Source of the DNA: Palaemon carinicauda
Lineage: Eukaryota > Arthropoda > Malacostraca > Decapoda > Palaemonidae
Direction: 5' to 3'
Assembly: GCF_036898095.1 (NCBI RefSeq)
Contig: NC_090736.1
Coordinates: 11,196,161-11,260,160 of the forward strand
Length of the DNA stretch: 64,000 bases
Shown here: piece by piece, positions 49,876 through 62,556 of the stretch
Numbering within the stretch: position 1 is the stretch's first letter
Layout: every line of letters begins with the position of its first letter
Translations under genes and position numbers: made by a program
Notes under the pieces: model-generated
Told to the model about the DNA's origin: nothing
What the model saw: only the letters and a program-made list of their open reading frames with translations
Databases searched by the model: none

Positions 49876-50222
49876 TTTTGGGCTCAAGCCATGGCGTCCT
49901 GATGGAAGGTTCCTGTTTGGTAGCTTCCTTGGGTATAAGACTACTAAGATATTCCCAGAGAATTTAACCACAGGTTATCACAGAATTCTAACTTCTGGAG
50001 CGAGTATCTCAAAGGTTTCCCTTTAAGACATCGTAATACAACAGGGGACACGCATGTCTGGTCGTGCCACATAGCTATCTCCACCCCGAACAGAGTTAAC
50101 GCTTCGGTGTGTAAGGGCTGAGAATAGCTGGGAGCCGTTCCACAGCTAATCTCACTCGTGGCTACTACTGATACTCGAGACGTAAACAAACGGACGCCAT
50201 TGCTCTAATGACGTCACGAGCG
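49876..50222. repeat. 5' inverted terminal repeat of F2-3
   Basis: Reverse complement of 58275-58500 over the visible part, with no difference up to gagcgtct. TGACGTCA at 50209-50216. Confidence 0.85.
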
Positions 50223-52535
50223 TCTCCATCCTTTGGTTTAGTAGCTGCCCTACTGAGACGGATTTTCCCTTGTGTGAACTTTATCGTTTTGCATCTTCGC
50301 TATGTCGTTACCTTCAGCCTCGCCTTCTTCTGGAAAGTTGAGTACAAGGTTCCAGTATTGTTTAATTAAGCTCTGGCCGTAAAGTAAATATTATTTTGCG
50401 AAATAATTGATGTTTTGTGGCAGAGCTGTGCCTCTACCGGACCCGCCATTTTATGGCGTCGTTGTTGTTTTGCATGTCTTATTTAGTTAGCCACAACAAC
50501 GCTTCCGGCTTTATATACTAATCGAATACATTAGTTTTATTTAGTCTTCATAGCTAGGAACTTTTATTTCGTGTTTAGACGCTTTTTATCGGTCATCGAT
50601 TGACCTCATACCAGTCGGCTACTATAGCCCCCAGGCCAGGAGCCTATATACAAGTGTTCATGCATGATTTATCAGTGATCCTAGACTAAGTTATGAAGAT
50701 AGTGGCATTATTATTTTACAATACTTTTGACTAGTGATGCAAATGTTTTCGCCTTCAGGGACCATATAGGGGATAGGCTAGTCAGTGATTCTTACTAGCC
50801 TAACCTAACCTTAGGACCCCTATATGCTTCCTTCATCCCCTGCCTTGGCATTCCCTCTAATTAGCCTTGATCCCTTTTCTGAGTAAAGGGATTCATTGTC
50901 TAATAGAGTATTATATCGCCTCTCAGTCCTCCCTAAAGGAATGAACCCCCTTTAGGATTGCGTCTGAGAGTGAGGTTAGGCTAGCCTACCTCTATGGCTA
51001 GGATAGTCTGCGACTTTCCTGCGATAGCGATACGTCTTCTTCCTTGCCTAGTTCAGGACTTTTAGCCCTGATCTAGGTCGGGTTAGGAAGGTTTCTCTGT
51101 TCCATGCTGAAACTGTACTCTTGCAACCGTTTTAGCCGATCAGCCTAATCTTAGGTTAGGGAGTGTCCTCCCTTCCCTTTGTGGCCGCTCTGGTACAGAA
51201 ACCCTTCCTGGGAAGACCCCTCTCTTCTCCCTCCCCACCTATCTCTTGTATAGCCTAGCCTATGCTTAGGTTAGTTTTATACTCATCTGTCCCCTGTCCT
51301 ACAACTCCTCCTTAGGGTGGATGAGTAGGGCTACCCGAGCTTCCTTGTGCAGTCCGCTCTGGTACATATACCTTCATAGTGTCCTATAAGGTTAGTTCCT
51401 AGTGTAGCTCTGCATAAGGGAGTCTCCCCCCCCCCCCCCCCATCTTGGGTGTTCCCTAGTCCTCCCTTGGGCTACCTGCTCCCGGTCCCTAGTGACCCCT
51501 GCATATGGATGATAGAGCCCTGTCTCTATCATGGGTACACCCCCTCAGGGAGGGGGAGGGATGTCTGGAACCCTGAAGGTACTTCCTGCATCCTTCCCCC
51601 CCCTCCCCCTGTCTCTCTATCTATCTGGGTGCCGGTCTCTTGCCGCCTCTTATGCCGGCAATACCTGCCTCTTGGTGACTTCCCTACCCTTGCCGCCAGC
51701 CCCCCGTGTTCCGAGGGACTGCCGGCTGCCGCCGGCTACTACCGGCGGCTCTCCTACTCCTATCTAATCGTCCCGCTTGCCGGTCGATCTCCGGAGTGCC
51801 GGCATATACTGCCGGCAACCCGATACTACCTGTACCATCCTTACCCCAGTCACCAATCCGGCATCCTCTGGCTGCCGGAGCCCGCCGCTCCCTGCCGGCG
51901 TGCCGCCGTTGTGCCGGCGGCCGCCATCCTGGTATCTAACTGACTTTTGAAAATTGTCTGTTCTAATGCCAGAATCTATGCTGGAGCGAGCTCCGGCGTG
52001 CCGGCGGCTTGCCGGATACCCCGGAGGCGTCAAGAATACTTGCACCCCCCTCTCTGTAGCTATCATAAGACTAAGATAGCCCTACCTGGCAAATAGATAA
52101 GCTGCTTTGCTTCTAAGATCAGTACCCAGTACTGCTCTATTAGTGATCATGCTGTCTCTTTGCATTCTTCTATTTCCAGCATGCTATGTGCATCTTAGCA
52201 CGGCTGGTTGCCAGAAGCAGTTACCCTTAATGAGACCTTCTGGCTCTTATCTGGGAACCGAATGAATTCGATCCCAACCCTGTCCTTGGCTTTCCATGGA
52301 GTTCCAATATAATGGGAATCCTAGGAAACTATATCCAATGATCTCGGTCATTTGGATTATCCCAGGACCAAGCCTGTGGTAACCAGCCGGGCGAGATGCA
52401 TGGAGCGTGTTCTCCTTTACTGTTTCACTCTCTATGCATCACACCTTATATAAGTTAAAATTAATGATTAATATTAACTTAACTTAAGAGCCATTCCTAT
52501 GACTCCCCCATACTCATTTTCTCTTTCTTCCACAG
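50223..52535 (+). other. 5' leader of F2-3 with candidate splice acceptor
   Basis: Non-coding, inverted relative to the F2-1 and F2-2 leaders. It has a CGCCATTTTATGGCG motif at 50444-50458, a C-run at 51426-51441, a CCGGC-rich stretch at about 51640-52030, and TTTTCTCTTTCTTCCACAG at 52517-52535 before gag. An open frame at 51449-51943 follows composition and is not matched in frame in the other copies. Confidence 0.6.
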
Positions 52536-52544
52536 GAGGAGCAG

Positions 52545-54497
52545 ATGAAGTGCGATTTCGCATACTGTGCCGTGAAACGCTCCCAGTTTTTACGGACATA
52601 CGGCGTGCAGGACTCACGCCCCTTGCTCAGACAAGAGAGGGGATTGGAAGTTCTGGAATCCACTGGATTGTACGGTCTGCCAGGCCTACCTAGTTGAGGC
52701 CTTCCATAACCCTCCCTCAGCGGAGGTTAGAGACATTGCTCGTGAGAAACTGCGCAAGTGGGTGCGTGGTTTTCAGAGGAATGCCACTGGACCGTACCTA
52801 GCCACCGAAGAACTGAGGTCCCTGCTGTTCCCTAAGGCCTCCCCTGATTCAGTGGTTCCAAAGGAAGCAATCCCCACTGTCCAAATTACGGTGGAACCTG
52901 ATGTGGTCATGGCTCAGTCCATGCACGAGTGTCGCCTAGATTCCGAAGAGGATGAACAGATCTCTGACGTCTCGGAAGACACGGAGAAGACGCTTATGGC
53001 TCAAGGAGCCGAAGAGGACGAAGACAAGGTGGAATACACCGAGTCGGAGATTGGAGCTACTCCCTCGTCCATCCCTCCGCCTACTCCTACACCGACGGAT
53101 GTGTCCATTCCGTCTACCTCCTCGACCCCGGATCCTTCTTCCTCTACACAAGAACTGATCCGACTGATTAGAGCTGTCATGGACGACAGACTGAAGGAGA
53201 ACCAGGAGTCCATCAGGGTCTATGATTGGATCCAGAGAACCAAAGAAGATCTCGGTTAAGGATCTCCCAGCTTGCTCTCATGCCAACCCGTGGAGGTATG
53301 CAGAGCATATGGTTATTGCGACCCGGCAGGATCTTTGTTAGTGACAAAATCGGCACGGTCCCGTTGGAAGATGTGGAATTCTTCCCAAGCTTCGAGGCCT
53401 ACCCGGACTGTTACGTCCGGCTTCGTTCTGAACCTGCCTCGAAGGAGGAGACCGAACCTAAGGAAGAGATAGTGTTCGATCTCGCAAAGGCCCAGGCTAT
53501 GCTAGCCTCCGCATTTAAGAGCAGGGGCTTTACCTGCTCTAAGCTTCCTGCCTTGAGCAAGAAGCATCCTACTTATGTCGCTCCCGACACTGCGATTCTT
53601 CCATTTTTGGAAAAGGGCCTTGGCTGCATGCCTTAAGGCGGCGGAAGAAGGGAAACCCTGCCCTGCACTGGAGGAGTGCAGACCCTTCTCCATCGTAACG
53701 CCCCTGACACTAGACAATGGAAAGATGTCCAACATACTTTCGTTGTGGGTAGGCTCGATCCTGACGTTGCCGGACGTCAGTTTAATGAAGACCTCCCTAA
53801 GCTCAATGATCACCTCCTTCGCCGGGAACAAGACACGAAGGAGAGGCTTGCAGCGTCTCTTTCTCATCAAGTCCAACTTGAAGTTATGGCCTGTGACACA
53901 GCAGTACCCGATCACTACATGGTACTGGCCAAATCCCACTTACTGACGGTAATGAAGGACTTGTACCATTTCATAAAGGCTCGTAGAGCCTGTCGTGAAT
54001 TCGTGTTTGTCGGTGCCACCGTGAAACACGAACCCCGGAGGCTGATTTCCTCCAACATCTGGGGAAAGCACCTGTTTCCTTCGGACCTTGTCAAGGAAAT
54101 AACGGACAGAGCCGCCACGGAGAATAGGAACCTTCTCCACAAGTGGGGCATGTCCAGGAAAAGGAAAACCTCTCAGGACGATGGACCTCAGCCTAAGAGG
54201 AAACCTCAGAAACCGAAACCCCAGCAACGTCAACAAAGACGTCAGTTTCCGGGACCCGCTACCTCCCAAGTGGTTGCCCAACCACAACAGACCTTTCAAT
54301 TGGTCCCCCAACCGGTGTTGTCACAGTCACCGGTCTTCACCCCTGCCTTTGAACAGCCATCCACTACCTTTCATGCCAGAGGTAGAGGCTCGTCCAGGGG
54401 TGCAAGCAGAGACGCCTCTCGTCGTCCCTCCAGAGGTAGAGGAGGAAAGGGAGCTAGCGGCCGAGGCAACAAGTCCTCGGGACACCAGAAGCAATGA
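52545..54497 (+). pseudogene. gag-like gene of F2-3
   Basis: ATG at 52545 starts MKCDFAYCAVKRS, but the Cys/His cluster is lost to indels. Compared with F2-1 there are at least five frame changes (near 52600-52760, 53220, 53300, 53620 and 53695). The largest intact pieces are 52762-53200 (GPYLATEELRSLLFPKASPD...), 53320-53610 and 53700-54497. The last ends in the RG-rich tail with its own TGA, in +1 relation to pol, which shows the ancestral gag/pol arrangement. Confidence 0.82.
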
Positions 54498-54499
54498 AG

Positions 54500-56378
54500 T
54501 GCTTCCGGTGGGAGGAAGACTCCGCCAATTCCAGGATCGTTGGACCTTCGATCCTTGGGCACACAGCATCATCAAGAACGGTCTAGGCTGGAGTTGGGGT
54601 GCAACCACCCCCAATCTTCCAGCGGTTCTTCCAACAATCGACCCCCATTCTGGAAGAATATGTTCTAGACCTCTTGAACAAGAAGGTGATAAGGAAGGTA
54701 AAGTCCACCAGGTTCCAAGGGAGACTGTTTTGCGTTCCCAAGAAGGACTCAGACAAGCTCAGAGTCATTCTGGACTTATCCCCCCTCAACAAGTTCATAG
54801 AGAACAACAAATTCAAGATGCTGACGCTTCAACAAATAAGGACCCTTCTGCATCAAGGTTCCTACACGGTCTCTATAGACCTGGCGGATGCCTATTGGCA
54901 CATTCCAATGAACCATCACGCTTCCTCCTACCTAGGATTTCGACTCCAAAGGAAAAGCTACGCCTTCCGGGCCATGCCATTCGGCCTCAATGTGGCCCCT
55001 CGGATCTTCACGAAGCTGGCAGACGCCATAGTACAACAGCTCCGCCTAAGAAACGTCCAGGTGATGGCCTACCTCGACGACTGGCTAGTCTGGGCTCCAT
55101 CGCCCGAAGAGTGTACAAAGTCTTGCGACGAAGTTACCCAGTACCTAGAACACCTAGGATTCAAGATCAACGAGAAGAAATCTCGCCTCTCTCCGGCTCA
55201 GAAGTTTCAGTGGCTGGGAATCCACTGGAATCTTCAGCTCACCACCGCCTTTCCATCCCCCAGAAGAAAAGGAAGGAAATAGCAGGGTCTGTCAAGCGAC
55301 TACTGAAATCCAAACGCATTTCAAGACGACAGCAGGAACGAGTTCTAGGCTCTCTACAATTCGCCTCAGTGACAAACCCAGTGCTTCGTGCACAGCTAAA
55401 GGATGCCGCGGGAGTCTGGAGACGATCGGCATCCATCGCTCGAAGAGACCTCAAGAGACGGCTTCCAAACAGACTTCGACGCCTCCTAAAGCCGTGGTCG
55501 GAAGCAATGGCCCTGAAAAGGTCCATTCCTCTCCAACACCCTCCTCCTTCACTCAACATCCACACGGATGCCTCACTGGAGGGCTGGGGAGGTCACTCCC
55601 ACCTGAAACAAGCTCAAGGGACCTGGTCTCCACTATTCAAGACGTTCCACATAAACATCTTGGAGGCCATGGCGGTCCTTCTTACTCTGAAGAAGCTATC
55701 CCCGCCGCCCTCGATCCACATCCGTCTAACCCTAGACAACTCGGTGGTAGTTCGTTGTCTCAATCGCCAAGGCTCAAGATCGCCCCAGATAAATCAGGTG
55801 CTTCTCCCAATCTTCCGTCTGGCGGAGAAGAAGAAGTGGCACCTGTCTGCAGTTCACCTACAAGGATTCCGCAACGTGACAGCGGATGCTCTATCTCGGA
55901 CAAACCCGATAGAGTCGGAATGGTCTCTAGACGCAAGATCATTCTCCTTCATCTCTCATCAAGTCCAGAACTTCAGATAGATCTCTTTGCAACGAGCGAC
56001 AACAATCAACTTCCTCTGTACGTAGCCCCGTACGAGGACCCCAAGGCAGAAGCGGTGGACGCCATGTCACTGGACTGGAACAGATGGTCCAAGATATACC
56101 TGTTCCCTCCCACCAACCTTCTGTTGAAAGTCCTCTCCAAACTGAGAACCTTCAAAGGGACAGCGGCCCTAGTGGCTCCCAAGTGGCCCCGGAGCAACTG
56201 GTACCCCCTGGTCCTGGAGCTGCAGCCCAAGCTGATCCCTCTCCCGGGCCCAGTTCTCTCTCAACAAGTACAGAAGTCGACTGTCTTCGCTTCATCATCG
56301 AAAATCAAGGACCTTCATCTCATGATTTTCTCTCCCTTGCCGCAAAGAAGAGGTTTGGGATCTCGAAGAAAAGTCTAG
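54500..56378 (+). pseudogene. RT/RNase H (pol) of F2-3
   Basis: Pol pieces in three frames: VGGRLRQFQDRW to GLGWSW, then (54599-55235) RT including SIDLADAYWHIP and YLDDWLVW. Next (55240-55970) the connection and RNase H with HTDASLEGWGGH and TADALSRT, then (55970-56378) DLFATSDNN...YLFPPTNLL. Frame changes lie near 54600, 55240 and 55970. All motifs are still readable, so decay is by indels rather than by loss of catalytic residues. Confidence 0.85.
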
Positions 56379-57312
56379 ACTTCCTAGAGGAATACAAGAC
56401 CGTATCCACGAGACGGCAATATGAATCATCCTGGAGGAAATGGGTCTCCTTTGTTAAAGCAAAAAATCCTAAAGAAATCACCATTGATTTCTGCATGTCC
56501 TTCTTCATTCACCTTCATGGACAAGGATTAGCAGCCAATACGATTTCGACCTGCAAATCGGCTTTGACTAGACCAATTCTATAACGCTTTCCAAATTGAT
56601 CTGTCCAGCGACATCTTTAACAAACTGCCGAAAGCATGTGCTCGCCTACGCCCAGCACCCCCTCCGAAACCGATCTCCTGGTCACTAGACAAGGTGCTCC
56701 ATTTCGCCTCCAACTTGGACAACGATTCATGCCCCCTCAAGGATCTGACTCAGAAAGTTATATTTTTATTTGCTCTCGCCTCGGGAGCTCGAGTCAGCGA
56801 AATAGTGGCATTATCAAGAGAAGAGGGACACATCCTGTTTGCTGATTCAGGAGAAGTGACCCTCTCCCCTGATCCGACGTTTCTCGCCAAAAATGAATTA
56901 CCCACCAAAAGATGGGGCCCTTGGAGAATATGCCCCCTGAAGGAGGATGTCTCTCTATGTCCAGTAGAGAGCCTCAAGGTCTATCTTCGCAGAACTTCAA
57001 ACTTTGGTGGAGGCCAACTCTTCAAAGGAGAAACATCGGGCAGCGACCTGTCACTGAAACAATTAAGAGCGAAAATCACCTACTTCATTCGCAGAGCGGA
57101 TCCGAACAGTACAACCCGCTGGTCATGATCCTAGAAAAGTGGCATCTTCTCTGAACTTCTTTCAGAGCATGGACTTTGAGAGCCTTAAAAACTTTACGGG
57201 CTGGAAGTCCTCGCGAGTTTTCTTTAAACATTATGCGAAACAAGTGCACGAAATCAAACATTTTGTGGTAGCCGCAGGTAGTGTTATGAAACCTGCACCT
57301 AACTCTGCGTAG
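56084..57312 (+). pseudogene. tyrosine recombinase of F2-3
   Basis: Three frames: 56084-56560 (RRQYESSWRKW...), 56600-57110 (ALASGARVSEIVALS...), and 57118-57312 with GHDPRKVASS, FTGWKS and FFKHYAKQV up to TAG at 57310-57312. Frameshifts lie near 56570 and 57112. All catalytic residues remain but are not in one frame. Confidence 0.82.
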
Positions 57313-58104
57313 AACAGTGAGTTATTTGGGACTCTAACTCTTCGGGTGCCTATGTTGACCCTCGAGTGATTCATAGTGATGTCTAAAAACACTTAGTGCT
57401 TTTATAACTGTTCTTATCCCAGGTGAAATGTCATAGTGTTACACAAGTGCCGCATGCCTTGAGCATGATGTGTTATTTAAAGACTTGCGTTCCTCGAGAA
57501 CGAGTACCTACTAATCCTGAAATTCCCTTTCAGATTCAAGAGCAAGCCTTTATTTCTATGTACATTATTATTACTGTAAATGAACTTTACTTTTGCTGTA
57601 AATTATTTAATTTCTGCATTGTGAAATAAAATTTCTATTTTATTACTTATGCGTCTCTTTCAGCTCCTACTTACTATGAAATACATACTGTCATAGTTTT
57701 ATTTATTCCTCCTTTCTATGGTCATGAAGAATTTAAGATGTCTATCCTTAAATTATATTCACCTTGTCTCAGTAAGGTTCCTACTCGAATACTTACTTCT
57801 GATAATCAGGAGATGAATCCTACACACAGTGCCAACCACCACTGACCTACTCAGAATGTTCCTATACAAATATCAAACATTCTGCTTCATCTCTAAGCTC
57901 TTAAAAAGCTCTTCTGTCAAGATGAATAGTCCTTCAATACCACTTTGACGTCGGCATAGCCCATGGGAACTTCCTACCAATGGGGGCAGGATACTTCGTT
58001 CCTATGGTTCTTATCTAAGATTACTTTGCTATTTTGTCAATGCCTAGGCACTTAACTCTGGGGGAAAATCTACCACGATACATTGATTCTCTGGTACTCT
58101 TCCA
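57313..58104 (+). other. 3' untranslated region of F2-3
   Basis: Non-coding, with AATAAA at 57625-57630. It aligns with 38665-40656 of F2-2 without the pogo-like insertion. Confidence 0.65.
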
Positions 58105-58194
58105 TCAGGACGCCATGGCTTGAGCCCAAAAAACGGATTTTGAGCGAAGCGAAAAATCTATTTTTGGGTGAGATAGCCATGGCGTCCTGATGGA
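58105..58194. repeat. internal complementary region of F2-3
   Basis: Right-end sequence (ccatggcttgagcccaaaaa) joined to left-end sequence (acggattttgagcgaagcg), inverted relative to 38573-38664. Confidence 0.85.
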
Positions 58195-58274
58195 CCCTCC
58201 CTACTACTTCGTCAGTTTGTTCCCACCCTACACAATTGTATCATGGTGATGGGCAGCAACTGGCGCCAGGATAA

Positions 58275-58500
58275 AGACGCTCGTGACGTCATTAGAGCAA
58301 TGGCGTCCGTTTGTTTACGTCTCGAGTATCAGTAGTAGCCACGAGTGAGATTAGCTGTGGAACGGCTCCCAGCTATTCTCAGCCCTTACACACCGAAGCG
58401 TTAACTCTGTTCGGGGTGGAGATAGCTATGTGGCACGACCAGACATGCGTGTCCCCTGTTGTATTACGATGTCTTAAAGGGAAACCTTTGAGATACTCGC
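58275..58500. repeat. 3' inverted terminal repeat of F2-3, truncated by gap
   Basis: Inverted copy of 49990-50222. TGACGTCA at 58284-58291. It stops at the first N. Confidence 0.85.
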
Positions 58501-59000
58501 NNNNNNNNNNNNNNNNNNNNNNNNNNNNNNNNNNNNNNNNNNNNNNNNNNNNNNNNNNNNNNNNNNNNNNNNNNNNNNNNNNNNNNNNNNNNNNNNNNNN
58601 NNNNNNNNNNNNNNNNNNNNNNNNNNNNNNNNNNNNNNNNNNNNNNNNNNNNNNNNNNNNNNNNNNNNNNNNNNNNNNNNNNNNNNNNNNNNNNNNNNNN
58701 NNNNNNNNNNNNNNNNNNNNNNNNNNNNNNNNNNNNNNNNNNNNNNNNNNNNNNNNNNNNNNNNNNNNNNNNNNNNNNNNNNNNNNNNNNNNNNNNNNNN
58801 NNNNNNNNNNNNNNNNNNNNNNNNNNNNNNNNNNNNNNNNNNNNNNNNNNNNNNNNNNNNNNNNNNNNNNNNNNNNNNNNNNNNNNNNNNNNNNNNNNNN
58901 NNNNNNNNNNNNNNNNNNNNNNNNNNNNNNNNNNNNNNNNNNNNNNNNNNNNNNNNNNNNNNNNNNNNNNNNNNNNNNNNNNNNNNNNNNNNNNNNNNNN
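58501..59000. other. assembly gap (500 N)
   Basis: Exactly 500 undetermined bases, a typical placeholder length. It begins inside an ITR that has an inverted copy about 8 kb away. The true length is unknown. Confidence 0.99.
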
Positions 59001-59985
59001 GTACTAACAAACCCACCTAACCTAACCTAGAAGCTCATAACATTAGCAACACTTCATATAATGGTTCTTGTTCCGCCACTGGCTCGCTAATGCTCGCAGG
59101 AAAATAAAACATCAAGCTGTATGTACTGGCAAGCGGTAATGTTGAGCTGCGAACGCTAACATTAGCAATGTTACTCTAACATGCAATGTTACGATAACAT
59201 TAGCAGCGCTAATATAATGGTTCTTAAAATATAATGACTTTCATATACCCTTTACACTCTATATAAAGGTACAAAAAGGGTACAGAACCTAACAAGATCT
59301 AAAAACATTAAAATTAAAGAAATGAATGACTTACCTTACGTGAATGTCCAGTTTCATTGTAGTGTATTACAGGGCGATATAACCTAGGAAAACAACTACT
59401 TTTTCTTATAGAAAAAATTACGCTCTCTTCGAAAATGACACTCGTTCCCGTCGCAAATAAATAGTTTCAGAAATATATATACATCTTTATCTTCCGATAA
59501 TGGGGGACCACCAGTGGGAACTCGGGGTCTTGGGTGGGGAAAACATACTGAGGAATCGATATATAAACGTAAAATAAACCTTTTCTTCTCTATTCATTAC
59601 CTTCTTGAAATTATAATAACCAGAGGAAAATACAAAACAGTATATCTGAATAAACTTTGGAGGCGCTGTTGCAAAGATTGTGTCATGAAAAAATACAGTA
59701 ACCAGTGCTGCCAACGTCTGATGTAGATCAAATGTTATTTTGTGACCTGTCATACTACTAGGCTAGGTTAGGTGGGTTTGTTAGGTTCTGTGCCCTTTTT
59801 GTACTTTTTATATATTGGGTAAAACTTATATGGAGAAATTATTTAAAATACGTATGGAAATATCTATCATTGCTATCGTTAGTAATGTCAGCGTGCAGTT
59901 GGCAACTCTGTGTACCATACATCAACGTTGGTAACACTGTGTATTATTGGTAACGTTGCTAATGTTATCGTTCGCAGTACATTCG
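59001..59985. repeat. large imperfect inverted repeat, possible foldback/MITE
   Basis: 59001-59295 and 59755-59985 are partly complementary. Shared words include aacaaacccacctaacctaacctag against ctaggctaggttaggtgggtttgtt. Others are gtacaaaaagggtacagaacctaac and tgcgaacgctaacattagcaa. The word ataacattagca is also directly repeated (about 59037, 59199). No transposase was found. The left side may continue into the gap. Confidence 0.5.
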
Positions 59986-60189
59986 TAAGAGAAGTGACAC
60001 CGTGCAACTTAAAGTTAACCGAATTGGTTGATCTGTTCGTTTCCGATTGAAATGAACATCAAATTCGGTTAAATCACGTTATTTACTATAGGAAAACATA
60101 TATTTTCTGTTCGAAATCTCACCCTGTAATACAATAAAAAATTACCGAATGTCCTTCCTGTAAGATGGGAGGGAACGGCACTTGTGGCA
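59986..60189. other. unassigned DNA
   Basis: Nothing recognised between the inverted repeat and the LINE. Confidence 0.5.
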
Positions 60190-60262
60190 CTGTAAACATT
60201 GAGGTATTACATTGTGTGCTTTAAAGAAATTGGATGTCGTATCAAAACAATCACCATGGAAT

Positions 60263-62542
60263 TTAGCAAATGCTTTTAGGTATGGAATACTTTCCAAAGA
60301 GATAAGTCTTCAGGTTTTTCTTGAAAGCTGCCACATTTTTGCTATTCTTGACATCAAGTGGAAGGTCGTTGAAGAGTCTCGGTGCAGCATAACAAAAAGT
60401 TCTTCCTCCTATTGCATGATTCACACTAATTTCGAATAGTCTATATGGGTCATCAGCATGTCTAACTCTTACAGCAGCGCTAGTAGCTTGAGGGTAAGGG
60501 ACTAAGTAACCACAAAGATATTTAGGCTTATCACTTGTGAGTGCTTTGTGAGTCAACAAACAAATTTTAAATTCAATTCTAGCCTTAACAGGTAACCAAT
60601 GTAGATCGATCAATGCAGGAGTTATTCTCTCCCGAAGTTTAATGCCTTTTATCAGTCTAGCAGCCCGGTTTTGCACATTTTGAAGATTTCTTAGTAGTGT
60701 ATTGGACAATTTATAGTACAGAGAATTGCAATAATCAAGCCTTGATATTACGTGACTCATCACTAAAATTTTTGTACTGACCTCTGTTAAATATTTTCTA
60801 ATAAATGCTATGTTTCTCAGGTGATAGTTACACACTTTCACTGTGTTCACTATTTGATCCCTCATCGACAAATTATAATCGATCAGTACACCCAAATTTT
60901 TCACAACAGGCACAATCCTAACATCAGCGTCACCAATTTTTATACTTTGAAATAACTGGTAATTCTTCAAAGCCACCTTTGTGCCAAAAAACATACATTC
61001 TATTTTATCATAATTTAATTTAAGCTTTTTCCTCTGCATCCACGTTTTTATTTCAGTCATTATCTCATCAATTTTCTTCTTTGTATCTTGTGTTGTTGAA
61101 ACTGAAAGGTAGAACTGAGTATCATCTGCATATAGTTTAAAGCCCACTTTTTGTTTTTTCAACATGTGTGATAGCTCGATAGTATATATATGTTGAACAA
61201 GATAGGGCCCAGAACACTACCCTGTGGTACACTTTTCATAAGAATTCTCTCACTGGATGGGGTTCCAGAAACTTCTACAATAGTCTTCCTGTTCGTTAAG
61301 TATCTTCACAAAAATTCCAGTGTTTCCTCAGTCACTCCAATGGACTTTAAGTCATCAAGTAAGTACTCGTGCACAACAGTATCAAAAGCAGCACTAAGAT
61401 CTAACATAATCAAAATTCCACACTTTCCCTCATCAAGAAGACCTATCATATCATTCATTATTGAGCATAAGATAGTTTCTGTAGAGTGATTAGCTCTGTA
61501 GGCCGATTGATTTTCCGGGAATGCCTCTAACTCACCAATATGCGCCCATAATTGCCCAATTATGATTTTTTTTCAATAAGCTTCGACATGTAGGATAAAT
61601 GTGAAATGGGCTTATATGAATTTAGTTCGTTTACATCAACTTTTCTTTTGTATATAGGTTTGAGCAACGCAGTTTTTTTCGCAGCTAGGAAAACAGGATT
61701 TTGATATACTTAGGTTAACTATATTCAGGTAAATATTATATACAACTTGCTTGTTTGGAGCTTCACTTATTGAATTGTTTGGGAAAGGGTCGTTTCCACA
61801 ATGTATTCTTCATCTCTCTCATATCCTTTAACAAGTCATGCGTATTTATTTCCTTAAATTTGATTAATTTCTTACCCTCCTTCACTGGCATAACTGACTG
61901 TCCCTCTAAGTCATTTTGGGGGAAACCTCTATAAATTTTATACATTATTTTATTGAAGAATATATATAGCAAATTTCTCTGCACAGACATTATCAGGCAA
62001 GACATATTTTTTCTTTAATCCCATCAAATCATCTAGGTTTTTGTGAAACTCCCTCATGTTATTAGTTTTTTTTACTTTTGCCGTTGTAGAATTTTCTTTT
62101 TGTTTTTTCTAACAGGATGTTATTGTCATTTCTAGCCTTATTATATAGATTTATGGCTTGTGAGGATTTGGCTCTTTTCCATCTGCCTTCCATCGTACAT
62201 CTGTCTTTTTGCCTTTAATAGCTCACTATAATACCATCTAACATTTTCGTGGACAACAATTTGTTTGCTCTTTATAGGATACTTGGTATCATACATTTTT
62301 CCAAAATTGTCCTTATATTTTTTGGTATAACACCCAACACATTCTCTATCTACCATATGTTCACATTGTATGTTTTCACAAGACATTTGTGCTACACTAA
62401 CTTCAATAAAATTCTCAGCATCGAAATTTTCCCGTTCCCTATATGTGATCCATTTCTTCAATACTCTGATGCAATTTATATTAACATCAAAAGTGATGAG
62501 TTTATGTGTTTTTTGAGATCTCAAAGTCTGATTCCACTTCAA
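60263..62542 (-). pseudogene. LINE ORF2, reverse transcriptase part
   Basis: About 60263-61165 is open. It holds YADDTQFYLS, the thumb (VKNLGVLIDYNLSM), SRLDYCNSLYY and the C-terminal RTFCYAAPRLFNDLP. Upstream, on the same strand, RT motifs appear in shifted frames: SAYRANHSTETILCS, MLDLSAAFDTVVHEYL and [12 protein letters not shown]. The linker between endonuclease and RT is at 61763-62542 in pieces. Several stops and shifts make it inactive. Confidence 0.75.
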
Positions 62543-62556
62543 GGTTTCTTATTAGG

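Larger units (their letters stand above)
49876..58500 (+). mobile_element. DIRS-type retrotransposon F2-3
   Basis: Plus-strand family 2 element beginning tttttgggctcaagccatgg. Order: ITR, leader, gag, pol, recombinase, poly(A) signal, ICR, and second ITR cut by the gap at 58501. The visible parts of the two ITRs are identical over more than 200 bases, yet the coding region has many frameshifts. Confidence 0.88.

Noticed and set aside
51449..51943. 164-codon leader ORF in F2-3, with short frames at 3526-3780 and 46111-46449 in the other copies
   Set aside because: Pro/Cys-rich translation of the CCGGC-rich leader; frame and length are not conserved among the three copies.
58311..59030. Long open frames across the gap
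   Set aside because: They consist mostly of undetermined bases.
61190..61489. Plus-strand frame of 99 codons
   Set aside because: Antisense to the LINE RT core; the minus strand encodes the canonical RT motifs.
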